From Paralithodes platypus (Eukaryota; Arthropoda; Malacostraca; Decapoda; Lithodidae), in contig CM064545.1 in assembly GCA_032716605.1 (NCBI GenBank), forward strand, positions 7,870,141 through 7,934,140: DNA of 64,000 bases. Reading direction: 5' to 3'. This document shows, piece by piece, positions 10,304 to 22,309 of the stretch (its first letter is position 1; every line of letters starts with the position of its first letter). The notes beneath the pieces are model-generated. The model saw only the letters and a list, made by a program, of their open reading frames with translations. It ran no database searches and was not told the origin of the DNA. A program made the position numbers and the translations under genes.

Positions 10304-10850
10304 CAAGGCCTAAGCAAACATTTTAAAACACCCCAGTGGCACTCAATACAAAGCAAATTGTGTTTAGGTGAGATACTCTCCCTCCATTATTTCTACCCCT
10401 CCTACACATGTGTCCCAACCCCCCCTTTCCCCTCCTCCCCCTCCTTTTTCCCCCCTCCTCAATTATCAGGTATTTTCTCTATTATTCCCGATATTTATCA
10501 AGTATTTTCATGCGAGAATGGGTGGGAGAGAGAGGGGTGGTGGAGGAGTGTATCTCCGACCCTCCAAGCCAGCCTGAAAGCTCCCCTTGTCTCTCAGTAC
10601 CCTCCGAGACAAGAGAGAGGGAGGGTGTTTGTTTCTCACTGTTCAAGGTCAGATTACGACTGCGGGGCTAAAATATAGATTTTCACCAGCCAATTGCTGT
10701 TATCACTTAATTTATTGCTTTCCCATGTTCATATGTTAAGTATTAATTATATACATGGTAAATTAACGATTTTAGTGAGGAATGAATCAGAATACCTTCG
10801 CATGGCGGGCACTTTCAAATACCATAGCTGCGCAGTTAAGAGGTTAATGA
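10304..10850. other. No gene seen
   Basis: Contains a pyrimidine-rich block near 10400-10460. The overlapping short frames have no domain signature. Confidence 0.5.
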
Positions 10851-10851
10851 A

Positions 10852-11105
10852 GCCGTCCGGCTGGCTCAGTTGATAGCGTGCCTGCTTCCCATCATACAGG
10901 TCTCGCGTTCAATTCCCGCTCAGATTGAAAAGTTTTTCTGAGATATAGCCGGCGGTTACCGTTTCCTCATGAGCAAGGGAGATGGGTAATGGCCTCTGGT
11001 TGATTATGTGTCAAGATGTGTCAAGCGCTTGAGAATCCTCGAAGGAGGAGATACAGGCGCTTTATAAGTAACCAGCCGATTATTATTAATATTATTATTA
11101 TTCTG
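10852..11105 (+). mobile_element. tRNA-derived SINE with ATT-repeat tail
   Basis: The head carries an A-box-like GGCTCAGTTGATAGCG (10863-10878) and a B-box-like CGCGTTCAATTCC (10904-10916). It is followed by a body of about 150 bp that includes GCGCTTTATAAGTAACCAG and by a terminal (ATT)n. Head, body and simple tail are the standard layout of a pol III SINE. The tail suggests mobilisation by a LINE that uses short simple repeats rather than poly(A). Confidence 0.8.
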
Positions 11106-11309
11106 ACTCACAGACATACTGCGTAATACCAAGTTATCACAGCTTAACTTTACCAGGGTTAATCTTAACTCCTTAATCTGTTTCAGTCTCAGTTTCTTAA
11201 GTGCCACACAGTCCCACGATATTTGCTCGATATGGGATAACAAACATTCTTTTAGTATGTTATACAATACAGCTGTAAATGTAAGATCCAAGGTATTATC
11301 GAAGAAAAA

Positions 11310-11736
11310 ATGGCTATCGAACTAATAATACCGTTTATGCATAGGGAGTCAATCAAATGGCTATCGAACTGATAATACCGTTTATGCATAGGGAGTCAAT
11401 CAAATGGCTATCAAACTGATAATACCGTTTATGCATAGGGAGTCAATCAAATGGCTATCGAACTGATAATACCGTTTATGCATAGGGAGCCAATCAAATG
11501 GCTATCAAACTGATAATACCGTTTATGCATAGGGAGTCAATCAAATGGCTATCGAACTGATAATACCGTTTATGCATAGGGAGCCAATCAAATGGCTATC
11601 AAACTGATAATACCGTTTATGCATAGGGAGCCAATCAAATGGCTATCGAACTGATAATACCGTTTATGCATAGGGAGTCAATCAAATGGCTATCGAACTG
11701 ATAATACCGTTTATGCATAGGGAGTCAATCAAATGC
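11310..11736. repeat. 47-bp minisatellite, about 9 copies
   Basis: The unit contains ATGGCTATCGAACTGATAAT and ACCGTTTATGCATAGGGAG. Copies differ at few sites (TCG/TCA, GTC/GCC), indicating recent amplification. Confidence 0.9.
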
Positions 11737-11814
11737 GGTGCTCGAATACCTCCTACTGACTAAACGCATTGGAAAAAATAACCGGAAGACTTACACTCTT
11801 TGTCTTCACAGTTT

Positions 11815-11815
<1 letters not shown>

Positions 11816-11876
<61 letters not shown>
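11816..11876. repeat. (TA)n microsatellite
   Basis: About 30 TA units, uninterrupted. Confidence 0.95.
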
Positions 11877-11878
<2 letters not shown>

Positions 11879-12219
11879 AGTAGTTATTTGTTAAGGGGGA
11901 AACAAGAACAAAGACAACACAAAAAAGGTTCAAGTGCCTAAATGTATCCTCCTTTCATAAAATGTTTGTAACAACTGGATCTAAACTGTTGAAAGCTGTA
12001 TATTTGTGGAAAGCAACCCCATGGAAATTAATTCCAGAAGGTAGTAGTTCTGGGGATATACAGGTATACAATTTGGTAAACGGAAGTTCTTCATTGTGGA
12101 GCAGAGAGTTTAAATTCATGGATATTTCCAGCTGCCCCAGTATTGCGGTGAAAGATGCAGAAATGTGGCACAATTGAAGCAACTTTTGCCGTGAAAATAT
12201 CTGTAGAACCAAGTAAGGG

Positions 12220-12266
<47 letters not shown>

Positions 12267-13252
12267 ATGAGAACGAGGGGATACTATCATTGGAAAATAT
12301 ATAGAACTAATACATTTTGAAATAAGGGGACAGTAGAGAATAAATATTAAAGTGGGTCATGCTAATAGTAAAGACATGTAACCCTATAGAGCTTAAAGCA
12401 ATCATTATAAGAATACAAGGAGAAAATGGAAATAATATATTCACCAATTAATATTTAATTCAATCAGTACATCATTAAGATCAGTGGCTCCCAAACGGTG
12501 CCATTCCATTCAGGGTACACTATTATTTTATAGTCGGAAGCTAATATAACTTATAATATATATTGACTGGTTAAGATCTATTGTTCAAGTTGTGCTGCAC
12601 CAAAGTTTTCTGTGCGCCTTATCATAATTATTGTAGTGTTATACCTTTCTTCTTGATAATGTACCCAGGATAATTACTATGATTCTGGTATGTCTTCACA
12701 TACCACAAATATATTATGTCTTTGTCGTCGCTGGTCCTCAAGCCCAATATAATGAATTTGAAAGTTATAGCTAATAAAAGGATATATAAAACGATCAAAT
12801 TAAGAGCAAATATGCATTTAGTTAAGGTTATCAAATATCCGGCAGGGTAAAACTGTTTGTATTTTATCTGGTTAACGTCAAATAATCTTAGTCTACGTAC
12901 AGTAGGCTAGATGTTAGTTATTATAATTTTCTGAAGTGAATAATTATGTATAGCTGATATTTAATAGGAGTAGACATTATGTTTTAATAGAAGATGTTCA
13001 TTAATACGACGGTGTCTTTCTATATATTACTTCGGGGAGCATTATTGAAAATTATGTAGGTTTTGGAAGATCATTATTTGGCAGCGAGCTAATGAAGATC
13101 ACATTTAGCATTATTTCCAGATAACCTACCTAGGTTCCATAAAATCGTCTAACGTTAGCTAGAATCAGTTGAGAATGACCCCATCTTATACTGAAGGGGT
13201 TAAGCAATCAGTGTATTATATACGCAGATATATCTTTAACTGGTAAGGAACC
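11877..13252. other. No gene seen; AT-rich with (TA)n(TG)n at 12222-12268
   Basis: One plus-strand frame at 11962-12177 has no family signature. The rest is AT-rich. A short piggyBac-like end, CTGAAGGGGTTAA, sits near 13190 without a visible partner. Confidence 0.5.
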
Positions 13253-13622
13253 TTAAGGGGGGTGACCTGCTTTTTGTTATTTCTCTCCTTTTCTCTCTTT
13301 CTCTGGCTTGTATCCATTCGGCCCCATTCAGCCAACTATTTTAAGACGTTTATCCCCATCTAGGTGTCGATTTCTTCCTGGCGAGCGATAGCGAGCCAGC
13401 ATTATATGAAGAAATCCGGCTTCGCCGGAGACATTTTTCTATCGAAAAATGTAAAAATTTAGCCTGCTGTCAAACAAAAATAAAAAATATGCTGGCTCTC
13501 TACCGCTCACCAGTAAACAATTGACACCTGGATGGGGATAAACGTCTTAAAACAGTAGGCTGAATGGGTACAAGGCAGAGAAAGATAGAAAAGGACAGAA
13601 CAAAAACAGGTCACCCCCTTAA
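13253..13622. mobile_element. 370-bp palindromic (foldback) element with TTAA ends
   Basis: TTAA flanks both sides. The left arm begins GGGGGGTGACCTGCTTTTTG and the right arm is its inverse, ending CAGGTCACCCCC. The arms stay complementary for about 130 bp or more, through GTTTTAAGACGTTTATCCCC and AGGTGTCAAT/GATTT, so the transcript or single strand could fold into a long hairpin. The centre has smaller hairpins CCGGCTTCGCCGG and ACATTTTTC--GAAAAATGT. No protein is encoded. Related partial copies lie at 2.1, 7.8 and 15.2 kb. TTAA would suit piggyBac-like or Sola3-like mobilisation; I cannot choose. Confidence 0.75.
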
Positions 13623-13849
13623 CAACAAACATACTCTATATACCCCTCAGATAAAAAGTATATCAAGCCTAGCGTCCTACTGAATGTTACCAGCGTAGGG
13701 TCTGAAACAAAAGCTTTCAAAACTGCATATGCATGAGCAGTTAAAGTAAGGGGGAAGCTATATGTGTGAAATAAAACTATATGGACACGACAAAGAGGAT
13801 AGAGATATATGGCGTGGAGGTAGGGGCTCAGATTTGACTGCTAAGGGAA

Positions 13850-14247
13850 ATAACTATGGTGGTACTGTACAATGCATACTGATTATGTTATATACCGGTA
13901 CTAAAATAACTATGGTGGTACTGTACAATGCATACTGATTATGTTATATACCGGTACTAAAATAACTATGGTGGTACTGTACAATGCATACTGATTATGT
14001 TATATACCGGTACTAAAATAACTATGGTGGTACTGTACAATGCATACTGATTATGTTATATACCGGTACTAAAATAACTATGGTGGTACTGTACAATGCA
14101 TACTGATTATGTTATATACCGGTACTAAAATAACTATGGTGGTACTGTACAATGCATACTGATTATGTTATATACCGGTACTAAAATAACTATGGTGGTA
14201 CTGTACAATGCATACTGATTATGTTATATACCGGTACTAAAATAAAA
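13850..14247. repeat. 56-bp minisatellite, 7 copies
   Basis: The unit TAACTATGGTGGTACTGTAC, AATGCATACTGATTATGTTA, TATACCGGTACTAAAA repeats with almost no variation. Confidence 0.9.
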
Positions 14248-14399
14248 GATATATAAAGGAAAACAAATCTAAACAAATATACATGTGATCCTTAACAAAT
14301 CTATTAGTATATATCTTCCATTATCATAAACATAGTTTACTTAGTAAGGTTTTTGTGTTCATTTACTTTCATTCTCTCTCCGTGTATATATATATCACA

Positions 14400-14506
14400 A
14401 ATACACATGAGTTACATGAATAAATATTGTTACCCTCACCCGGAATCGAAACACGGACAGTCAGGACGAGAGTCCATGCTTTAATCCACTGCACTACGGC
14501 GTATTA
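14400..14506 (-). mobile_element. tRNA-derived SINE head (minus strand)
   Basis: On the minus strand TAGTGCAGTGGATTAAAGC is an A-box region and TGTTTCGATTCCGGG a B-box region with tRNA-like spacing, followed by AGGGTAACAATATTTATTC. Probably a truncated SINE; no clear tail. Confidence 0.6.
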
Positions 14507-14769
14507 AAGGTTAGTTAACCATTTTCTATAAATATTTAGGAGATTGAGAAATCCTACTTGGATTAAGAAGTCGTAGGACCCATTTTCCAGAGTACATATT
14601 CCCAGGATTATTACAACTATACCCACGCAACTCTGGTTGAACTGACGTAACTTAATTATCCTCCATACACACACACATTTACACACACGCACACACACAC
14701 ACACACATACTGTATATATATATATAAATATATATATACCGGGTATATATATATTTTGTTTCCTATGTG

Positions 14770-15185
14770 TATGAAGTAGACAAAAGGCAGGCTGTGAGTT
14801 ACAAGTATCTCCCCCAAAGCCAAAAGAATGACAGAGAGCCAAATTCAAGGGACGTTGGGGTCAAAATGTCTGGACACACAAATATTATTACAGTGTAAAT
14901 CATAGGATGAAGGAAATAATGATTGAGGAAGAGCGTTTCAGAGTTCACTTGTTGAGTAGAAGAAACACTGAGAAAATGTCCTAGTTCTTGGGTTGGATAG
15001 CTAGACAGAATACAAGTGGGACTGTGTTCAAAAGGCGGGTGCCTCACCATCGCCACCCTAAGAGTGCTCTGAACAACACTGGTTGTTATAATAGCGATAG
15101 AAGAGTGAAAGAGATGCAACATTGCGGGGTGTAACTAGTAAAAGGAAGCGAGTTGATGGGTTGATGGGTTGAAGTGCTTTTGATT
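14770..15185 (-). pseudogene. LINE ORF2 3'-end fragment (Jockey-like)
   Basis: The minus strand encodes the post-RT C-terminus. AAMLHLFHSSIAIITT and RHPPFEHSPTC precede a segment ending NVPGIWLSVILLALGE in another frame. The 19-kb copy shares the ending, and the 0.5-kb copy shares the MLHLFHSS start. It is frame-broken and 5'-truncated, as expected of LINE copies. A (TA)n/(CA)n tract lies just downstream (14660-14755). Confidence 0.7.
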
Positions 15186-15189
15186 CTAC

Positions 15190-15290
15190 TCGTTCTAGAA
15201 GGTCCTATAATCGCCAAACTAATGAGGTGAAGGTTTTAAAATCTCAAAACTAATGGGGCTAAACATGAGAGAAAGGGAAAAAAAGAGCTC
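15190..15290 (-). repeat. Foldback-family fragment
   Basis: Inverse match to 7850-7940: two TTTTAAAATCTC/ATAATCGCC-like motifs each followed by AAACTAATG-GG. Non-coding. Confidence 0.6.
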
Positions 15291-15789
15291 ATATCGACTG
15301 TCGTGAATTTAATCTTATGGTGACAGCTATTTCCACTATGGGAATGGCATATGCTAGCAAAAAATGTCAATATCTATAAACATAGCATGATAAATAATAG
15401 TCAGGACGAAACATAACAGTGCAAATTAACACAACCAGATATACACAAGGCAAACGAACACATAAATATAAAGAAGCTTGGCAATTAATTGTCAGTGTCA
15501 CTAAAAAATAAATAACAGAATGAAAAATGTGTATGCATGAGACAGCCAACAGCTTCGTTCCACCCACTAACGTCATGTGGAAAGACGAGTGGGATGATAT
15601 AGTGGGGTAATATTCGCCCACTCTTGCTCTCTCTCTCTCTTCCTCTCTCTCTCTAATTAGGCTACTATAACTGGTAAAGGGAGTCACATTAAAATAATTT
15701 AGATATGTATATAACGGGTAATAATATCAATATTAGGAGACAAAACATTCCACTGCTGAGCCCCAGTACTCGAGGATGGCAGCAGAAAT
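15291..15789. other. No gene seen
   Basis: Contains a short CT-rich run near 15625. The minus-strand frame at 15367-15687 has no recognisable features. Confidence 0.5.
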
Positions 15790-16429
15790 GTTAACACCTT
15801 CACTGGGGATGATGAACTCATAATGTCATAATGTATAAAAGGCCCATACTCTGTGTGACGTAACCATATGTTTGTGTATTACTGGCTGAACTGAGTTTGT
15901 AGCACCGTGCCGCTCCGCTTGTTGCCAGATGCTTCCATAAGCTTATATGCTTCCCTCCTGTACTAATGTCAGTCTGTTCCAAGCATTGGTTGTGGGAGGG
16001 TCTGCTTTCAAGCAAGAGGTGTTTTAGAAACTGAAATAAAACAAAACCGGTCCACTTCTACATGTGTTTGTGACAGCTAAATTTGATATGAATATTAATT
16101 TAATATATATTGATTAAATCTTGAGCATTAAATTATGAAAGAAAGTAAGAGAGTGATAATACGCCTGCCTGGCCTGCTCCGGAGGACGGGCCTCATGCTG
16201 TAAACAAGGAAATATTTGCTCAATATTGTCAAGGCCACAAGACCTATGAATGAATGAAGCAGACTTAAATATGGAGAATTTTACTTAATTTTTCCATTAC
16301 AACTATTTTGTTTTAGTCGGGCTACGAATATAGCGCTAAGGGCGACATATAAAGAGAGAAAATAGCAGAATAGATCCCGGGGCCAGACCTTATACTTCCT
16401 GATAGAACTCACTTCATTGAAAGGGTTAA
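15790..16429. mobile_element. Possible 640-bp TTAA-flanked piggyBac-like element
   Basis: TTAA at 15790-15793 is followed by CACCTTCACTG, and TTAA at 16426-16429 is preceded by TTCATTGAAAGGG, giving loosely inverted ends of the family seen at 10042. The interior has no transposase. The pairing rests on short termini only and could be chance. Confidence 0.4.
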
Positions 16430-16739
16430 CAACTTGGTTCTGCATCTAACAAACAACAAAGGTATAATAAGGGGCAAGGCATCATTGTCATCCAGGACTG
16501 AAGCAGGTGGCTTCGTCGTTTTCAAAAATAGCTGGAGTTGAGGTGTTGTTAGCATAGTTTTGTTCAGGCCCGGTGATGGTAGTTCGGAGGCTACTGGAGC
16601 TGTAGCTGTAAACAAAGCACTGTGATTAGTCATTACAAGGTTGAACATAGATTGCTGTCACGGACAATGTAATAGCTTTGACAGTACTAAAATTAAGCCT
16701 GACAATCGGTGAAAACAATATCATTTCCTGACTTATAGT

Positions 16740-17350
16740 TGTGGCCTTTCCTCTAACTCCCACTCTGTGAAACACAACCTCTTCACTGCCAATCATGATC
16801 TATTTTTCACCAAAATCCAATTGTCTGGAACTACTGACAGCAAACCCTTCTCTGTATCTTCCTGGTATCTTGGTTTCAAGCCAAAGATTGATGTTGCGTG
16901 TCTGTGCGCAATATCTTGCTTGGGCTCGTGTTCTCAACTTTGATTCTTCTGAAATCTCAACTCTGGCTTTCTCTATATTCTCAAAGTAACTATCTCAGTT
17001 CTGTTTATTAGTCCCCTAATTCTACTGGCTATCCAATTGTTTTTGTATTATCTACCTTCTAAATTGGAAATAATTCTACACATTTCTCCCTTCGCAGAAA
17101 TCTCCATCTCGGTTGGTCTCAATGTTCTCCACCACCAATGGCTCGCCTCTCATTTTAATGACTAATCTGGTAAACATGCCTACATCTGTTCTATCCTAAA
17201 ATGTATGATCTAGAACAATAGGTTCATCACCCTACCCGTATCACCTTGAAGATCGGCCCAACATCCTTGACTTAATTATAACTGCTAATAATTCTGTATA
17301 TACTGTAAACCTTTGCTCTCCATTGGGCTCCTCCGATGTTGGTGCCGCCG
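16740..17350 (+). pseudogene. LINE endonuclease fragment (Jockey-like)
   Basis: The plus strand carries, in broken frames, the ORF2 endonuclease domain. It starts near KIQLSGTTDSKPFSVSSWYL, passes the GDFN-equivalent (here degraded to GLNVLHHQWLASHFN) and ends with the conserved SPLGSSD stretch near 17320-17340. It has the same family and order as the fragment at 1-500. The changed GDFN motif and several stops show it is dead. Confidence 0.7.
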
Positions 17351-18390
17351 ACTACAACCGTGTACTGTACATAGAACAATGTAAATAGGTGTTTGTAATT
17401 TTATTAGTGATGGGAGAATAACATAATGGTAAAAAAATAAAATAAAAACAATAAGAATGAATAAATAGTGTGAACAAACATCTAATAAGTGTCACCATAC
17501 TTGCTCATTATAATCTCATGTACAGTTTACCGCACTTATAGCGCGTACAAGCCAGAGAAGACAAATATTGGCTGGCAACTGTCTAAAAACTCCCTCCCCC
17601 TTTCACACTCATTTCTCCAAGTAATCGCTGGTTCGAATATGAACCGAGACGCTCTCTCTCTCTCTCTCTCTAAGTGTGCTTACGCGCACACACACACACA
17701 ATGTATAATATTTCTACAACTATAGATTTCTCCCTCTCCCTGTCTCTCTGTATTAATTTATATATCTATCTATCTATCTATAGATATATAGTATGTGTGT
17801 GTGTTATTATGATTAACCTTTTTTTGCTATGAATAAAATACAGGGCAACTATAAGCGACTGATAGGTTATATTTGCAAACATTAAGCTTACATATAAAAA
17901 TCATATTGTGAAATGATTTGATAAGTCTGTTACATTATAGGCTATTTAAGACTGTAATGGGTTACTATTAATATGATAATATAATACACACTAGTAACTA
18001 ATTTACTTGGTCACATTACCATCATTTAATTGCCAACAAGGTTCGGAATCGCAGTGCAAAATCCATTCCATACCTACTCGTTTGTTCTTAAAATTAACGT
18101 TGTAATGTCGTAATATTTACCAATCAATTCTGATGTGCTTAAGTCCTGTAGCTGCTTTTCAAATTATATTTTGATTTGCCACGCTACTCTAGGATGACAA
18201 AGAAGAAGAGAGAAGATTATAGAGTATGAGAGAGGGACATATACAGTATAGAGATGGAGCAGGAGGAAGGGAATAGTGAATATGAAACTATCTAAACGTG
18301 TTGTATCTAATATTCTATAATCATTAAATACTAACTATATATAGTGCAATATTACATAGGGCTTGTCGTATTAGAATAGAAGGGAGATCT

Positions 18391-18465
18391 ATAGATGGTT
18401 ACCAGTGGTATAGTGGACCCAAATTCATAAGGTCGAGAGATCAACCCCGCGCGGGTCTATTCACA
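18391..18465 (+). repeat. Weak tRNA-like segment
   Basis: ACCAGTGGTATAGTGG looks A-box-like and AGAGATCAACCCCGC is a poor B box. It could be a decayed SINE head. Low support. Confidence 0.25.
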
Positions 18466-18899
18466 CCCAAATCCTTCTGTTGAGACAGCAGCATAATAGT
18501 AACCTGGTATAAGTGGGTCGTTGTGACGTTCCATCTGGGGTGACAAACTGTGGTAACCCAAACAATGTAACACCCCTGCATTGGGTTAGTTTAGGTACCG
18601 GTATGCACTATCTCAACATATGCCCCATAAACTATTACAGATGCTCTGAATAAGATCCACTGTCGAACAATATGGTACGAAAGTTTCAATATAATAGTCA
18701 TTGTACTAAAGTATGTGACTGTCGATATAAAAAGTGTATAATATGTTATAATGAGTATATTTGTTGCCACGGTCAAATCAGTCTCTCACACACCTTAAGC
18801 ATTAATGATATCTAGATTTGCCAGTGTTGCCGCCAGCATCGTATTGTGTTCGTATTTTTCCACCCCGACCTACTGTAATATAATATTTATAATAATAGT

Positions 18900-19835
18900 A
18901 ATAATGATACATTAAACTCTACCTCAACATTATTCATATGAAACCCTAATAAATTATAAACATGTTCTCCAAACTCCAGCTCATATATTACTATTTTTTG
19001 TTCTATGTGTAAGAAGGAGACAAAAGGCATGCTGCCCTGTAACGAGTGTCGCCCCCAAAGCCAAAATAGTGACAGATAGCCAAATTCAATGGACGTTGGG
19101 TTCAATATGCTGAACACACTAAGCTTAAAGCAATCTAAGTCAGAGGATGAAGGAAACATTGATTGGTGGTGAGAGTTTCTGAGTTCGTGTTAAGTAGAAG
19201 AAAGACTGAGAACATTTGCTAATTCATGGGTTGGACAGTTGGACAGCACATAAGTGGTACTGTGTTGAAAGTCGAATGCCTCACACCCGCCGAAAAGGTA
19301 TGCACTGAGAGAGATCTGAAGAACACTGATTGTTGTAATAGCGATAGAAGAGTGAAAGAGAAGCAACATTGCGGTGTGTAGAAAGAACGTGTAGGGAATT
19401 AGTAAGAAGAAGCGAGTTGATGAGGCGAAATACTTTTGAAACTACTCTTTCGAGAAATGCAATATGAGTGGAACCTCCACTAATATCGCATATTGGATTT
19501 CCCCAAGATGTCATAAACTGCAGCACAGTTGATTCTTTTAAACTTCGCCTAGACAAACACCTTGCCTTAAATCCACGACTGACTGTATTTGTAAATTAAT
19601 ATATGTTTTTCTCTATTATATTAATAACAACTGCCCCCTACTAACATCTAATCCTGCCACGGACATTTGTCCCAGGGCACATGCGAACAATACTCGATAC
19701 ATGGGCGCACAGTGCCCCTTTACAGAACAAGAAGCTGTGCGCGGGTGAAGAAACCACAGTGACGGTTGAGCACACCTAACTTCTGGGAAGCTGTTTTAGC
19801 AAGAATGATAATATGATATTTTATTTATTTCTACT
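18900..19835 (-). pseudogene. LINE ORF2 C-terminal fragment with internal insertion
   Basis: The minus strand encodes post-RT segments of the Jockey-like family. HIAFLERVVSKVFRLI and NVASLSLFYRYYNNQCSSDL are clear, and 19690-19835 carries the preceding region with a GFFTRAQLL-like stretch. 19470-19685 does not fit and reads on the plus strand as a piece of a different LINE. The 3' part (18960-19200) matches the copy at 14.8 kb. Multiple stops and shifts. Confidence 0.65.
19474..19600 (+). pseudogene. 3'-terminal coding fragment of a second LINE
   Basis: The plus strand reads FPQDVINCSTVDSFKLRLDK then HLALNPRLTVFVN and a stop. This is the typical end of a non-LTR ORF2 (W/F-LP-V--s-TVdsFK-rLD). 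It interrupts the minus-strand LINE, so it is a nested 5'-truncated insertion. The surrounding plus-strand sequence to about 19685 is probably its 3' UTR. Confidence 0.6.
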
Positions 19836-20888
19836 AGTAATACTATTATTGATAAAAATAATATTTAGGAGAGCATGTCATAAGTGAAAGGAGCCCGTAC
19901 TGATCATCAAAGGGATACTACAATCATATCCTAGGATACAGCTAACACAGTGTTTTATTTTAATTAATTCAGTTACTTATTAATCGACTATGTCAGATGG
20001 AACATGCAGGTTGAATATATTTATCTTTCAGCTCTTGTTATACCTAGGCAAGAGGAACTCATAAATAATAGTAAATTGGTTTAGTATGTGCTATGTAAAG
20101 TAGGTTTTTAAATAATGTCTGTCACATAGGGGAATTAAAACCATTAACATAAACCATGCATAGGATTCATCTTATCATGTAGGAGTATGAGACCTTTGCT
20201 CATATTATTGATAATATAAAGAAATCACGGGATTATCGGTGAATATTATTTCTAGACTTTACCAAAGTTGGGAGTAATTACTACATTATCTTAGAGTAAT
20301 ACAGTATATAAAACACATTAGAAAGGGATGTAAAACTACACATTTTTCATTGGACTATATTCAGGAACCTGTCCATCCTCCCTCCATTATTCTGACGGTC
20401 TGTAGTCGTTCGCTCTTGTTCCCGGCTAATCCTTATATAAGGGTTGTCGTATCAAGTAATGTGAGTGAACAAGAAGATAGATACGGTATCAGTAATAGAG
20501 CATACGTAACTGATAGCATGGTGAGACAGTTCTCTTCTTTAGATTGTAAGAGGTAATATTAACATTACCTTTCCTGTATAAATTATTACAGAAGAGTACT
20601 CAAGAGAGGTTATAAACATATATGCACCTATTTTTGCTGGCGAGACGCTTCCCAAACCCCACCCCACCCGAAAACAAATCTAACAAGGGCAAACCGAGAA
20701 AGAGAGAGAGAGAGAGAGGAAGGGGGTGGGAGAGGTGATTTCTCGTTTCCCAAATTCAAAACGAAACAGTGAGTCCTTTTGGTCGAGTTAGGATGGCAGG
20801 GACTGTAGTGGGTGGGTGTATTTTGGAAAGTTTCCAGCAATAATTTTCTCCGCATTTTTTGTACGCGCTATAAGTGCGGTAGACTGTA

Positions 20889-22020
20889 CATACTGAGTGT
20901 TGGAGTGTAAATGCAGTCATTGATCTAAAATATAATCATAAAATATGCATAGGGAACACAAAAACTTCATTACTTGCTCCAAAAAGGAATAAGTGTATAG
21001 GGATCGAGCACCAAGTTTCAGGAACTAGAATACGTGGTTTGAGGACCAACATCCACGAAAATGGTATGGTGAATACTGTTTTTACCGTGTTCATGCATTC
21101 ATTCACAATATATATCCATTAAAACAAAACATGAAAACAATATAATTATAATAATAATAAAGCAGAATAAATTAAGAAATTAAAAAAAGTCAGGCACTGG
21201 CAGTGTCGAGCAATTGAAATAAAGGTGGCAGCGCACAGGTTCAAATATTGTAGTCTCATTCACATATATATATGCTAGGCCTACACTAAACTTGTGTGCC
21301 CGATTATGAATTCACTCCCATGACAATTATAACTTTCTAAAGACTTCATAGTAAAATATAGTAGTTAACATTAATACAATACATGACAAAGAATAGAGAT
21401 GAAGTAAACATTTAAAGGAAGATAGTCATCAGAACACACTGACTTAGATTTTCAAACATCGCCACTAATTTCAAAATATTATATGGAATATTATTTGGCT
21501 AGAAACCCATAAAGATAGCTATGAGAAGAATATCCTAAGTAATCAAATATGCCTGGAAGGTGCACTATGCACGTCCACTAAACATAACGTTTGAGTGGAA
21601 AAGAGAGAAGCACAATCGGAAAGAGCTAATACATGACCTAATGTCTTCTTCATTATCAAGTAGCTGCAGGTAGCCTTTGATAAGATGTCCAGGAATATCG
21701 TGCAGTGGGGTATGGGAAAATTTCAAAGTATTCAGCATATTGGTTGAAATATTATCGATAAACTAGATGTATATGTGTGTCCCTGTAATCACTATCAATT
21801 ATAATACATTATTAAGTACGCTATATATATTTTCCTTAAGATTCATAAGTACTTTATCTCTAAAGTAGTAACTACAAAATGTCAAGCACAGTTGCCCACA
21901 CAAGTTCTGTTCCTCATTGTGATCTTATGTATTGCGAGTGCAGTTTCTTTTTATTATTAGATGACCAATCAAATTAGTTAACCACTACATAAGAAACTTC
22001 ACTCCTAATTCAGTCAGGCT
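20889..22020. other. No gene seen
   Basis: AT-rich sequence, including an ATA/ATT-rich stretch near 21140. No supported features. Confidence 0.5.
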
Positions 22021-22024
22021 CATT

Positions 22025-22250
22025 ATGGCCCGAATTCAGAACACCGGTTTAAACCTCGGATTTCGGAGCAGGTTTAAACCTGGGATTGAGATTACTCGAT
22101 CCTGGATCGAAAACAAAGGTTTATCCGTATTCAGAACACGGCTTAAGATCGAGATCAAGTAATCCACGGCTTAAAACTCTGTTCAAGTCGAAGGTTTGCA
22201 ACAGCCAATCAAAGTGCCGTAAGGAATGCAGTCAGCCAATAAGAACACGA
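22025..22250 (+). mobile_element. Harbinger-like terminal region
   Basis: Starts GGCCCGAATTCAGAACA, followed by repeated GGTTTAAACC-type palindromes and GATCAAGTAATCCACGG. The inverse of 59300-60805 has the same start and the same series (GGTTTAAACC, ATTGA, GGTATTCAGAA, GATTACTTGATC). GGCCCGATTCA-like ends are usual for PIF/Harbinger elements, hence the label. No transposase is visible, and the opposite end is not identified. Confidence 0.45.
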
Positions 22251-22309
22251 AAGAGCCATTGTATCTATATATGTCCTTATTTTCGTCTATTGCTTTCGCT
22301 CAGGTGAAT

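Larger units (their letters stand above)
17523..20886. mobile_element. pogo/Tigger-like Tc1-mariner element, decayed, TA duplication
   Basis: The ends CAGTTTACCGCACTTATAGC plus GCGTACA (17523-17549) and the inverse CAGTCTACCGCACTTATAGC plus GCGTACA (20860-20886) differ at one base. Looser similarity continues inward for about 60 bp. TA lies immediately outside both. CAGT-ACC-C-CTTAT-GCG resembles pogo/Tigger termini. I see no transposase inside. Instead the interior holds a minus-strand LINE fragment and unique sequence, so this is a non-autonomous or gutted copy that later received insertions. Confidence 0.7.

Noticed and set aside
11962..12177. 71-codon plus-strand frame (MFVTTGSKLLKAVYLW start)
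   Set aside because: No family signature, not conserved in another copy here, and it lies between simple repeats.
16409..16648. 79-codon minus-strand frame
   Set aside because: Ordinary-length frame without motifs, overlapping the end of a possible TTAA element.
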